From Chloroflexota bacterium (lineage in GTDB: Bacteria > Chloroflexota > Dehalococcoidia > DSTF01 > JACRBR01): 12,805 nucleotides of DNA. The stretch covers positions 1 through 12,805 of the forward strand of contig JANXYW010000122.1 in the NCBI GenBank assembly GCA_025355835.1. The letters run 5' to 3'. Below the pieces are notes generated by a model. That model saw nothing but the letters and a program-made list of their open reading frames with translations, was not told the origin of the DNA and did no database searches. A program made the translations under genes and the position numbers. This document shows, one piece after another, positions 1 through 6,491 of this stretch. How positions within the stretch are numbered: position 1 is the first letter of the stretch; each line of letters starts with the position of its first letter.

Positions 1-208
1 CCGGCTTAAACGTCGATTGCGCATCCGACAGTCCGTCGATCGCCCGCAGCAGCGCCTCGTGGCCGGCCTCGACGACCGCCTCGATCTCGGCCGCACTCTT
101 CGCTCCGCCGTCGCGCAGAAACGCGATCGCGGCTGCCTTGCGATCCTCCGGTATCGTCAGTGTCTGGCTGCCGTCCGGATTCTTGATGTACGTCAGCTCC
201 AGATCCAT
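1..208 (-). CDS. DinB-like domain protein, N-terminal part (cut by window edge)
   Basis: The gene reads leftwards and runs off the window after 69 codons, so only its N-terminus is visible. The protein begins MDLELTYIKNPDG, has an acidic/Ala-rich helical stretch, then a segment ending LLRAIDGLSDAQSTFKP. That last segment resembles the first helix and turn of DinB/YfiT four-helix metal-binding proteins, where a helix of 'll.al..ls.eq...kP' type is common. The metal-binding histidines would lie beyond the edge. The start is well supported by GGAGG at 215-219, six bases upstream of the ATG. It lies 80 bp downstream of the GNAT gene on the same strand, so the two may be co-transcribed. The DinB call is pattern recognition on a short fragment; a hypothetical protein is the alternative. 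Confidence 0.6.
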   Translation of the reverse strand, partial: MDLELTYIKNPDGSQTLTIPEDRKAAAIAFLRDGGAKSAAEIEAVVEAGHEALLRAIDGLSDAQSTFKP

Positions 209-251
209 CGTTGTCCTCCAGCCGCTCTGGCTACCACGACGATCCTCCGTC

Positions 252-266
252 CCGGCCAAAGGCCGG
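252..266. other. Perfect 6-bp hairpin between the GNAT and DinB-like genes
   Basis: CCGGCC, a 3-base loop, then GGCCGG form a perfect stem in the 80-bp gap between two minus-strand genes. No T-run follows on either strand, so it does not look like an intrinsic terminator. It may be a processing or attenuating structure, or a chance GC palindrome. Confidence 0.35.
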
Positions 267-288
267 CGTGAGGTCTCTGCCAAAGGGG

Positions 289-957
289 CTACTCGACTTT
301 GCGCCACATCGGGTACACATCCGTCATCGCCGCCGGATACTGCGACGCGAACTGATACTGCCAGCATGCTCGCGGCGGTGCCTTCCACAAGTCCAGCGGC
401 AGATCAATGAAGCCGAACCGCAGCCAAAAGTTGTGCGCGTGCATCGTGAACAGATACGCGTCCGTCAACCCGGCACTGCGCGCCTCCGCCAACAGCAGTT
501 CCGCCATCCGCTCGCCGATCTTCTGGCCGCGCGCTCGCTCGTCGACAACGACGCTGCGGATGACGCCGGATGTCTCGTAGATCTCGAGGCCCCCGCAGCC
601 AACGATCGTCCCCTCGTGCTCGACCGCCACGAACCCCTCCACGAAGTCGTCGATGAACAGCGGCGGCAGTTCGCCGGCGATGATCAGGCGCGCAAACTCC
701 GGGATGTCCGACGCCCGCCCGCGCCGGTACGAGCAGTCCGCGGCCGCGATCGCCGAAGTCTCGCGCTCGGGCGGCGGCTCCGTCGAGGCCATCGCCGCTG
801 ACAGCGCGGCCGGATTGCCGCCTGCCTCGGCGCCCGCAGCAACATCGCGCATGAATGCTTGCATCTCGGGCCCGGCCACGTGCGCGGTCACACGCGCAAC
901 GGCGGCACGAGCGTTCTCCGGCGTCCAATACGTTCCCGGGACAAACTCGTTGTTCAT
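289..957 (-). CDS. GNAT family N-acetyltransferase with ~75-residue N-terminal extension
   Basis: A 222-residue protein. Residues about 75-190 form a GNAT acyl-CoA-dependent acetyltransferase fold. Around IRSVVVDERARGQKIGERM is the strand plus pyrophosphate-binding loop (motif A, here R-A-R-G-Q-K-I-G for the usual R/Q-x-x-G-x-G/A), followed by a helix and then YLFTMHAHNFWLRFGF (motif B, the late strand and the aromatic 'F..GF' segment). The IRS-VVV and HAHNF.LRFGF pattern resembles the N-acetylglutamate synthase/ArsN-like branch, but the substrate cannot be read from sequence. The first ~75 residues are Ala/Glu-rich and match nothing I recognise. The start was chosen at the ATG with AGGAG at 962-966; the reading frame continues upstream to 1038 but without a comparable ribosome-binding site. 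It is divergent from the SDR gene. Confidence 0.8.
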   Translation of the reverse strand: MNNEFVPGTYWTPENARAAVARVTAHVAGPEMQAFMRDVAAGAEAGGNPAALSAAMASTEPPPERETSAIAAADCSYRRGRASDIPEFARLIIAGELPPLFIDDFVEGFVAVEHEGTIVGCGGLEIYETSGVIRSVVVDERARGQKIGERMAELLLAEARSAGLTDAYLFTMHAHNFWLRFGFIDLPLDLWKAPPRACWQYQFASQYPAAMTDVYPMWRKVE

Positions 958-1129
958 CGATCTCCTGACGTGTGTTGCGAAGTGGCCGCCGCCTGCGAGA
1001 GCGCGCTTCATATTCCTGCGGACGGAACACAGAAGCAAGCGCCCGCTCCTTGCCTAGCGCGGACGCTGCCCAAGCGCTAAGGTGCCAGCCCACCCCAAAC
1101 CCGAACTACACGTGAAGGAGCGTCCCCTC

Positions 1130-1969
1130 ATGGCCGTCGTACTCATCACAGGATCCAGCACCGGCTTCGGCAAGCTCGCGGCGCTCGAATTCGCGCGGCA
1201 CGGCGATACCGTTTACGCATCGATGCGCAACACGGCCAAGGGCGAAGCCCTCCTGAGCGAGGCCAAGGCCGCCAACGTCACCGTGAACGTCATCGCGCTC
1301 GACGTCGCCAACCGCGCCTCGGTCGACGCCGCCGTCGCGGGCGTGATCAAGGAATCGGGCCGCATCGACGTGCTCGTCAGCAACGCTGGCATCGGCATCC
1401 ATGGCCCCATCGAAGACTGCGACGACGACGAGATCCACGCCGTGCTCGAAACGAACGTCCTCGGCGTCATCCGCGCCGCGCGCGCCGTCGCGCCGCACAT
1501 GCGCGCACAGAAGAGCGGCACGATCATCAATGTGGGATCGCTCGCCGGAAAAGTGTCCGCCCCGTTCGGCGGCGTCTACTCGGCCAGCAAGCACGCGGTC
1601 GAAGCGCTCAGCGATTCCCTCTACTTCGAGCTGCACCCGTTCGGCGTGCGCGTCGTCATCGTCGAGCCCGGCGGCTTCGAGACGGAATTCGGCGCGAACC
1701 GCATTCTCGCTCGCCGCTTCAACGAGGGCTCACCGTACGTCGAGTACGAGCAGCGCTTCAACGCATCGTCGTCCAAACTCCCCGGCGCCGACCAGCACGA
1801 GAGCGCGCAGAAGGTCGCCGATGTCATCGTAGAAGCGGCGAAGTCCGACGCGCCGAAGCGCCGCTACCTCGTCGGCCAGGACGCCCAAACCATCGGCGGC
1901 CTCGCCAAGCAGATGTCCGACGAAGACTTCGAGAAGGCGATGCGCACCGTCCTCGACTTCTGGGACTAG
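1130..1969 (+). CDS. SDR family NAD(P)-dependent oxidoreductase (classical type)
   Basis: A 279-residue classical short-chain dehydrogenase/reductase, expected to oxidise or reduce a hydroxyl/carbonyl with NAD(P). The Rossmann motif TGSSTGFG is at residues 7-14, NAG at 85-87, the structural Asn at 109 (ETNV), catalytic Ser137 (NVGS), and Tyr150 with Lys154 (YSASK). The PG motif follows at 180-181. SMR at 31-33, just after the second strand, puts an Arg where NADP-preferring members often carry a basic residue, so NADP(H) is likely. The start was chosen at the ATG with AAGGAG at 1115-1120 (nine-base spacing); a GTG at 1082 is in frame but would add a poorly conserved-looking 16 residues. Length is normal for the family. 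The substrate cannot be assigned from sequence or neighbours. Confidence 0.93.
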   Translation: MAVVLITGSSTGFGKLAALEFARHGDTVYASMRNTAKGEALLSEAKAANVTVNVIALDVANRASVDAAVAGVIKESGRIDVLVSNAGIGIHGPIEDCDDDEIHAVLETNVLGVIRAARAVAPHMRAQKSGTIINVGSLAGKVSAPFGGVYSASKHAVEALSDSLYFELHPFGVRVVIVEPGGFETEFGANRILARRFNEGSPYVEYEQRFNASSSKLPGADQHESAQKVADVIVEAAKSDAPKRRYLVGQDAQTIGGLAKQMSDEDFEKAMRTVLDFWD

Positions 1970-2046
1970 AGCCGGTTCGCGCCACCCCGGCGGAACTTGT
2001 CGCGCCCCGTCAGATCACCGTTCTGGAACACACCGACCGCCCGCTC

Positions 2047-2055
2047 TGGTACGAT
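2047..2055 (+). promoter_or_regulatory. Candidate extended -10 promoter (TGGTACGAT) for the lipoprotein pair
   Basis: TG-G-TACGAT fits an extended -10 element (TGnTAnnnT) 47 bases before the ATG at 2102. There is no good TTGACA at the usual distance. A GGAAC at 2025-2029 upstream would instead suit an ECF-type -35. Either reading is tentative. Confidence 0.35.
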
Positions 2056-2101
2056 CTCCCGCGAGCGGCTCATCGGCTGCGGACGCCGCGTAGAGGAGAT
2101 C

Positions 2102-2812
2102 ATGACCAGAACACTATCCGGCGCGGCGTGTGCCGTCGCAGCGGTTACGATGCTGCTCACAGCCTGCGGCGGTTCGTCGAGCAGCCGGACGTCTACACCG
2201 ACCGCAGCCGGCACGCCTGCTCCGGCGATCGCGACGCCGACGGAAGACGCCGGCGCGCTCGCGACGCGCGTCGCATCCAGCACCGCCGCCAAACTCGGCC
2301 CGCTGCTGCTCAACACCGCAGACTTTCCGGCCGACATGCCGCTTCAGCGCCAGCAATCGAAGTTCGTCAGCGTGCGCGACGTACCCGGCCTCAAGTCCGA
2401 AGCCAGCGGCTTCTTCGCCACGGTCGCAACCGGCGCCGGCGACGAGTTCGTCAACGTGATCGTGCTCTCGTCCGACGAGAAGAGCGCGTCCGGCGCACTC
2501 GACGCGCTCACGCCCGCCAACTATCTGGCGGGCCTCACGACCGGCGCCCGCGACGCCGCAACGACGACGCTCGATGTCAGCGCCGCGCCGATCGGCGCAA
2601 AAGGCTTCACGTACTCCGGCACGGTGCCGGGCTCTGTGGCCGGCCAATCCACAGGACACAACATCAACGGACAGACGCTCGCGTTCGTCCGCGGCACCAC
2701 CTACGTCTTGCTCGTCCACGGCATGTACGCAGTATCGACGCGCAACATCGACATCGCGAAGATCGCCGCCGCGATCGATGCGCGGCTCGCGTCCGGAGCC
2801 GGAACGAACTAA
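2102..2812 (+). CDS. Lipoprotein of unknown function
   Basis: A 236-residue secreted lipoprotein. The N-terminus has a short basic n-region, an Ala/Val/Leu core and a lipobox LTAC (residues 19-22), so Cys22 should be lipidated. A Ser/Thr/Pro/Ala-rich linker follows to about residue 50. From about 60 to 236 there is a mixed alpha/beta domain with the segments GDEFVNVIVLSSDEKSA, IGAKGFTYSG and GQTLAFVRGTTYVLLVHGMY, ending in a helix (IDIAKIAAAIDARL). The last two segments resemble extracytoplasmic domains that monitor or bind ligands, but I recognise no named family. The start is the ATG just after GAGGAG (2093-2098). A frame-open extension to 1997 lacks a signal peptide. The gene precedes an FKBP lipoprotein by 59 bp and is probably co-transcribed with it, which hints at a shared envelope role. 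Confidence 0.85.
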   Translation: MTRTLSGAACAVAAVTMLLTACGGSSSSRTSTPTAAGTPAPAIATPTEDAGALATRVASSTAAKLGPLLLNTADFPADMPLQRQQSKFVSVRDVPGLKSEASGFFATVATGAGDEFVNVIVLSSDEKSASGALDALTPANYLAGLTTGARDAATTTLDVSAAPIGAKGFTYSGTVPGSVAGQSTGHNINGQTLAFVRGTTYVLLVHGMYAVSTRNIDIAKIAAAIDARLASGAGTN

Positions 2813-2871
2813 CCGAGCACGAATGCGCGTTGTGGCTTCAATGCCTCGGCGCGAAGAAACGGAGAGAACGC

Positions 2872-3336
2872 ATGAAGACCCTGCTCGTCGCTACGCTCGC
2901 CATCGCCGCGCTGCTCGCCGGCTGCGGCAGCGATTCCAGTTCGTCGTCGAAGACGCCCGCGAACACCGGCAACGCGCCCGGCATCCCGGTGCTCAACGGA
3001 AAGATCCAGACGACGCCGAGCGGCTTGCAGTACATCGACCAGACCGTCGGCGACGGCGCATCGCCGAAAGCGACTGACAACGTCACGGTGCACTACACTG
3101 GCTGGCTCACAAACGGCACGAAGTTCGACAGCTCCGTCGACCGCGGCTCACCAGCGACGTTCCCGCTCAGCGGCGTCATCAAGGGCTGGACCGAAGGCCT
3201 CGGCACCATGAAAGTCGGCGGCAAACGTCGCCTGATCATCCCCGGCGCCCTGGGCTACGGCGCCGCCGGCAGCCCGCCCGAAATCCCCGCAAACGCCACC
3301 CTGATCTTCGACGTCCAACTGATCAAAATCAACTGA
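2872..3336 (+). CDS. FKBP-type peptidyl-prolyl cis-trans isomerase, lipoprotein
   Basis: A 154-residue protein: signal peptide with lipobox LAGC (residues 15-18, Cys18 lipidated), a Ser/Thr-rich linker to about residue 35, then one complete FKBP domain (about 47-153). It would catalyse cis-trans isomerisation of Xaa-Pro bonds in exported proteins at the outer face of the membrane. The FKBP12 pocket residues are recognisable: Tyr75, Phe85, Asp86, Phe97, Val102, Ile103, Trp106, Tyr129 and Phe146 align with human FKBP12 Tyr26, Phe36, Asp37, Phe46, Val55, Ile56, Trp59, Tyr82 and Phe99. The active site therefore looks intact. The ATG is preceded by GGAGAG (2861-2866). The domain opening TPSGLQYID is typical of bacterial secreted FKBPs (FkpA/Mip-like catalytic part), but the dimerisation helices of those proteins are absent. 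Confidence 0.95.
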   Translation: MKTLLVATLAIAALLAGCGSDSSSSSKTPANTGNAPGIPVLNGKIQTTPSGLQYIDQTVGDGASPKATDNVTVHYTGWLTNGTKFDSSVDRGSPATFPLSGVIKGWTEGLGTMKVGGKRRLIIPGALGYGAAGSPPEIPANATLIFDVQLIKIN

Positions 3337-3563
3337 GCCGCGCACGTTGCCGGGATGATCCTCAAGGGGCAGCAGTACATAAGCCGCTCTTTTCGCCGCC
3401 TTACGCCCGCTGGCGGCGCGTATCGAGCATCAGTCGCAGCACGAGATGGCGAAAACGCCTTCCGGGCGTGTAAGGAGCGCATTGTGGCGAGCAGGGGCGA
3501 GGCCTTCCACACCGGCGGCAACCAGAGACCGCTTTCGAATCTTGTGAAATTCTCTCATTTCCC

Positions 3564-3579
3564 ATCTTGTGTACAAGAT
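3564..3579. promoter_or_regulatory. Palindromic operator candidate ATCTTGT-GT-ACAAGAT
   Basis: Two perfect 7-base arms are separated by two bases, a typical size for a dimeric HTH repressor or activator site. It ends 15 bases upstream of a good -35 box (3595-3600). GTAC occurs three times in 20 bases here (3571, 3580, 3587). The position suits autoregulation by the XRE/MmyB protein encoded downstream; this is inference from location. Confidence 0.5.
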
Positions 3580-3594
3580 GTACCCAGTACAGCA

Positions 3595-3623
3595 TTGACT
3601 TCCGCGCCCAGAGAGCGGATATT
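3595..3623 (+). promoter_or_regulatory. Sigma-70-type promoter: TTGACT - 17 bp - GATATT
   Basis: The -35 TTGACT (3595-3600) matches five of six consensus bases, the spacer is exactly 17, and the -10 GATATT (3618-3623) matches four of six. Transcription would start near 3630, giving the regulator mRNA a leader of about 190 bases. It is the best-formed promoter I could find in the window. Confidence 0.55.
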
Positions 3624-3709
3624 CGTCCCAGCATCCGGATCACACCGTCGAGCGTGCCCCGCCGCCGCTTGTCGGCTCGCTGATCTCCATCCGGGTGTAG
3701 GGCTTGGCG

Positions 3710-3792
3710 GGCGGACGCTGGCGCGCAACTACCGTCGGCGTCCGCCTCGCATTTGTCCATCGCGCATGGCTCGCCGGCCGCTGGTTGGACAA
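3710..3792 (+). promoter_or_regulatory. Two-hairpin structured leader before the regulator gene
   Basis: GCGGACGC at 3711-3718 pairs perfectly with GCGTCCGC at 3738-3745, and the flanking G3710-C3746 pair extends the stem. Just downstream TTGTCCA (3753-3759) pairs with TGGACAA (3786-3792). Both lie in the predicted leader, about 30 bases or more before the ATG. They could be a cis-regulatory RNA, but no known riboswitch class is recognisable, and GC-rich DNA yields stems by chance. Confidence 0.35.
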
Positions 3793-3823
3793 CCGGGCTC
3801 GCGTCGGAGAAGATACGTGAGCT

Positions 3824-4687
3824 ATGCCTGACTGGAACACGAAACTGCGAGAGGCGCGAGAGCGCCTCGGGTTGAGCCGTGTAGCATTGGCCAAGCGCTG
3901 CGGCCTCTCTGCCGAATCGCTACGGTCGTATGAATTGGGCCGACGACGCCCCACGCGCGAGCACCTGTCCCATCTGCTGACGTACATGGAGATGGATGTG
4001 CCATCTCGGAACTTCCTCCTTGCCAACGCCGGATTCGCTCCCGAGACGCCAGTCGACCGTTTCCCCGAGCCGAATATCCCGTTGAAGGAAGCGGTGCAGA
4101 TGGTTCGCCGGCGTCCGTGGCCCACGTTCCTGCTCAACCAGAGGGCGGAAGTGCTGGCGCTGAGTGGCCCCGCCGGGCCCCTCGTCGGCGTGTCGGACGA
4201 GGGTCTCAAGCTATTGGGACGCCGCCGCAGCATCCTGACGGCGACCACGCGCCGCGCCATCGTGTCCCAGAGTGAGAACTGGGATCAGCTGGTCCTCGGC
4301 ATCATCGCATCCTTCAAGGCTGGCGTGCCGGAAGAGCCGTCTCTGGACGAACCCGGCCCCTACCTCACCGCCATCTTGAAACAGATCTGTGCCGGAGACC
4401 CGGCTCTCGTTGTGCGGTTTGCGAAGCTCTGGGAGACCACGCCTCCGTTTCGAGGTCGCATGACCGGGCTGGTGTATCCGACCGTGTGGCGTACCGCGGT
4501 CGGCACAATACGTTTCAGCTGCCTTATCAGTTGTCTCAACACCGAGGTCGGGCTATACGCGCACACCTGGATACCGGCCGACTCCCGCGCCCACCTGCTG
4601 CTTGAGAAGCTGCTGGCGGAGCCATTGAAGACGCCGAAGCGCGAACCCTCTTCGCGAACTCGGCGACGCACCGCCAAGACCCGCTGA
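3824..4687 (+). CDS. XRE-family HTH regulator with MmyB-like (MltR_LBD-type) sensor domain
   Basis: A 287-residue cytoplasmic transcription factor. Residues about 6-60 are an XRE/Cro helix-turn-helix (LREARERLGLSRVALAKRCG.. SAESLRSYELGRRRPT, with recognition helix and the S/YE.G.R.P signature). Residues about 95-265 match the MmyB-like ligand-binding domain: PTFLLNQRAEVLALSGPAGPLVG, NWDQLVLGIIASFKAG, FAKLWETTPPF and VYPTVWRTAVGTIRFSC are the usual blocks in order. The domain is PAS-like and in family members is thought to sense a small, often fatty, ligand. A basic tail (about 270-287) ends the protein. No strong Shine-Dalgarno lies next to the ATG; GGAG near 3806 is too far for comfort. It follows its own promoter and palindrome, and its end is 47 bp from the tRNA-Sec fragment, which suggests it sits at the edge of a rearranged segment. 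Confidence 0.88.
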   Translation: MPDWNTKLREARERLGLSRVALAKRCGLSAESLRSYELGRRRPTREHLSHLLTYMEMDVPSRNFLLANAGFAPETPVDRFPEPNIPLKEAVQMVRRRPWPTFLLNQRAEVLALSGPAGPLVGVSDEGLKLLGRRRSILTATTRRAIVSQSENWDQLVLGIIASFKAGVPEEPSLDEPGPYLTAILKQICAGDPALVVRFAKLWETTPPFRGRMTGLVYPTVWRTAVGTIRFSCLISCLNTEVGLYAHTWIPADSRAHLLLEKLLAEPLKTPKREPSSRTRRRTAKTR

Positions 4688-4734
4688 TTCTCTCTCACAG
4701 AACTGCTGCATAGAGGCGCCAGAACGCAACTGCC

Positions 4735-4799
4735 GTTTTGAAGACCGCGAGACCCACCGGAACCCCACCCACTCCCACACACAAGCTTTAGGTTGTAGG
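4735..4799 (-). pseudogene. Truncated selenocysteine tRNA gene: 5' half plus upstream leader
   Basis: Read on the minus strand, 4776 down to 4735 is the 5' half of a tRNA-Sec: acceptor strand GGGAGTGG, the D arm, and the anticodon arm up to the UCA loop. It stops inside the anticodon loop, and no 3' half follows. Bases 4735-4765 are identical to 7373-7403 of the intact gene (31 of 31). The acceptor/D junction differs by one inserted base and one substitution. TAGGTTGTAGG (4789-4799) lies 12 bases above the tRNA 5' end in both copies, so the duplicated unit includes upstream sequence. It cannot make a functional tRNA. Confidence 0.85.
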
Positions 4800-4915
4800 C
4801 AGCCGTCAGCCGCTGATCCACGCCGGTGCCAATTCTTACGGCGCGGTAATACTTCCGCCCTACACTCACAGAGTGGAAGGCGCGGCTTCGGAGCCAAGCT
4901 CCCACCGGTATAACG

Positions 4916-6415
4916 ATGGCCATCGACAACGTAGGCATGGGGCGGGCGCGCATCTTCGCGGCGATACAGGCGCGCCGCGACGTTGCGGCCGTCGCCGCGG
5001 CGCTGTTCGCGCAGTGGCTGCTACGCCGCATCGTGCCCGCAATGCCGTTCGCGCCGTACTCCGTCGCGAACCGGATTGTCCGCATCACACCAGGCGGCAT
5101 CGCTACAACCGGCATCGATGAAGTCGGACATCTCGCGTTGCCGATTCTTGGCGCGGCCGTCGTCGTCGCGACGCTCGCGCTCGGTCTCGCTGTCGGCCGG
5201 CGAAACCCGGCCCTGCTCGGCGCCGCTGCTGTCGCGCTGAGCTTCCTCGCGACGCGACTCGATCCCGTACCGCAAGATGTGCGCGACAGCCTCGTCGCAT
5301 CGCTCGTCGCCGGCGCAGCCGCGTGGCTTGTCGCCGCGCTCCTGACGCCGCTGCCACAATCGACAGCCGCGCCGTTCGACGCGCGCCGCCGCCAACTCGT
5401 CACCTCGGGCCTGCTCGGCATCGGTCTCGTCGCCGTCTTCGGCGTCAGTGGGATCCGCCGCATGGCGCGCCAGGTGATCGCCGCCTCAGTTGTGCGCGCC
5501 GATAGGCCCGTGGCTGTTCCCACAGACGCATCGTTCGCCGAGGTGCCCGGCCTGTCGCCGCAGGTGACGCCCAGCGACAAACATTACGAGATCGACATCA
5601 ACATTGCCGACCCCGTCGTCGATGCCGGTTCGTGGAAGCTGAAGATCTCCGGCGCCGTCGGCGCGCCACGTTCGTACAAGCTCGACGATCTCCGCGCGAT
5701 GGCGACTACCGAGCGCTTGCAATTGATGAGCTGCATCTCGAACGAAGTCGGCGGCGATCTCGTGAGCTGCTCGCGCTGGACCGGCGTGCCACTCGCGGAT
5801 CTGATCCGCGCCGCGAACCCATCCGGCGACGCCAAGATGGTCGTCGCGCACGCCATCGACGGCTACACCGAGACCATCCCGATCGACATTGCGATGACCG
5901 ATCTCGTGTTCGTCGCCTTCGGCATGAACGGCGTCACCATCCCCGACGCGCACGGGAGCCCCATCCGCCTCCTCTTTCCCGGCCGCTACGGCATGCGCAG
6001 CGTGAAGTGGCTCAAGGAACTTTCGGTCTCGAAAACGGAGAGCGAGGGCTACTGGGAGGAGCGCGGCTGGGACAAGGTCGCGACCATGCGCACGAGTTCG
6101 CGCATCGATGTCCTCAGCAAGACGCCCGCCGCTGGGCACTTCATCGCCGCCGGCATCGCCTGGGCCGGCGACCGCCGCATCAGCGCCGTCGATATCTCGA
6201 CGGACGACGGCGCGTCGTGGACGCGCGCGCAGCTCGAAGGCGAACTCGGCCCGCTCGCCTGGCAGCGATGGCAAACGACACTCGACCTCCCGTCCGGCAC
6301 GCACATCCTCTCCGTCCGCGCCACCGACGGCGCCGGCACGCTGCAAGACGACGCACAACGCCCGCCCCACCCCTCCGGCTCCTCTGGCTACCACCGCGTC
6401 TCCGTCAGCGTGTAG
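4916..6415 (+). CDS. Membrane-anchored sulfite-oxidase-family molybdopterin oxidoreductase
   Basis: A 499-residue protein. The N-terminal 190 residues hold about five hydrophobic segments (roughly 22-40, 72-92, 97-115, 125-145, 161-180), a membrane domain without heme-type His pairs I can identify. Residues about 220-370 are an oxidoreductase molybdopterin-binding domain. Cys273 in LMSCISNEVGGDLVSC is the expected molybdenum ligand, and HGSPIRLLFPGRYGMRSVKWLKEL is the family's cofactor/substrate signature. Residues about 385-499 match the Mo-co dimerisation (Ig-like) domain, with VDISTDDGASW. The catalytic part should face outside the cytoplasm. No b5-type heme domain is present, so the acceptor is unknown; sulfite or another S/N-oxide could be the substrate. 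No Shine-Dalgarno precedes the ATG; an ATG at 4937 is an alternative start and TATAAC at 4909-4914 could be a -10 for it. Confidence 0.9.
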   Translation: MAIDNVGMGRARIFAAIQARRDVAAVAAALFAQWLLRRIVPAMPFAPYSVANRIVRITPGGIATTGIDEVGHLALPILGAAVVVATLALGLAVGRRNPALLGAAAVALSFLATRLDPVPQDVRDSLVASLVAGAAAWLVAALLTPLPQSTAAPFDARRRQLVTSGLLGIGLVAVFGVSGIRRMARQVIAASVVRADRPVAVPTDASFAEVPGLSPQVTPSDKHYEIDINIADPVVDAGSWKLKISGAVGAPRSYKLDDLRAMATTERLQLMSCISNEVGGDLVSCSRWTGVPLADLIRAANPSGDAKMVVAHAIDGYTETIPIDIAMTDLVFVAFGMNGVTIPDAHGSPIRLLFPGRYGMRSVKWLKELSVSKTESEGYWEERGWDKVATMRTSSRIDVLSKTPAAGHFIAAGIAWAGDRRISAVDISTDDGASWTRAQLEGELGPLAWQRWQTTLDLPSGTHILSVRATDGAGTLQDDAQRPPHPSGSSGYHRVSVSV

Positions 6416-6491
6416 GGCGCGGTGGTTGGATGTCCGTCGTCTCAAAATGCATGGGTGTGAGCGATCGCCCCTGCCCCGCGCCCGACGGCAG

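Larger units (their letters stand above)
3337..3823. other. 487-bp gene-free leader/spacer upstream of the regulator gene
   Basis: The stretch between the FKBP stop and the regulator ATG has no convincing gene. Frames open on both strands here lack a ribosome-binding site, domain signal or coding-like composition. Its left half holds a GC-rich inverted repeat (3394-3400 with 3412-3418, 11-base loop) without a T-run downstream. Its right half holds the palindrome, promoter and leader hairpins listed separately. The block at 3541-3600 is distinctly richer in A/T than the neighbouring genes, as expected for a control region. Confidence 0.6.

Noticed and set aside
3394..3418. GC-rich hairpin after the FKBP gene as a terminator
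   Set aside because: The T-run (CTCTTTT) lies before, not after, the hairpin in the direction of transcription, and on the other strand it becomes an A-run.
3355..3831. Long open frame (158 codons) across the gap before the regulator, plus an antisense frame of 119 codons
   Set aside because: No ribosome-binding site, no domain or hydrophobic pattern, composition rich in Arg/Pro/Ser as in non-coding GC-rich frames, and it covers the palindrome, promoter and leader hairpins.
4685..4741. UGA stop of the regulator as a possible selenocysteine codon, since the frame stays open 17 codons after it
   Set aside because: The protein already has a complete sensor domain and basic tail, the extension has no motif and ends by chance in the tRNA fragment, and no SECIS-like stem is apparent just after the UGA.
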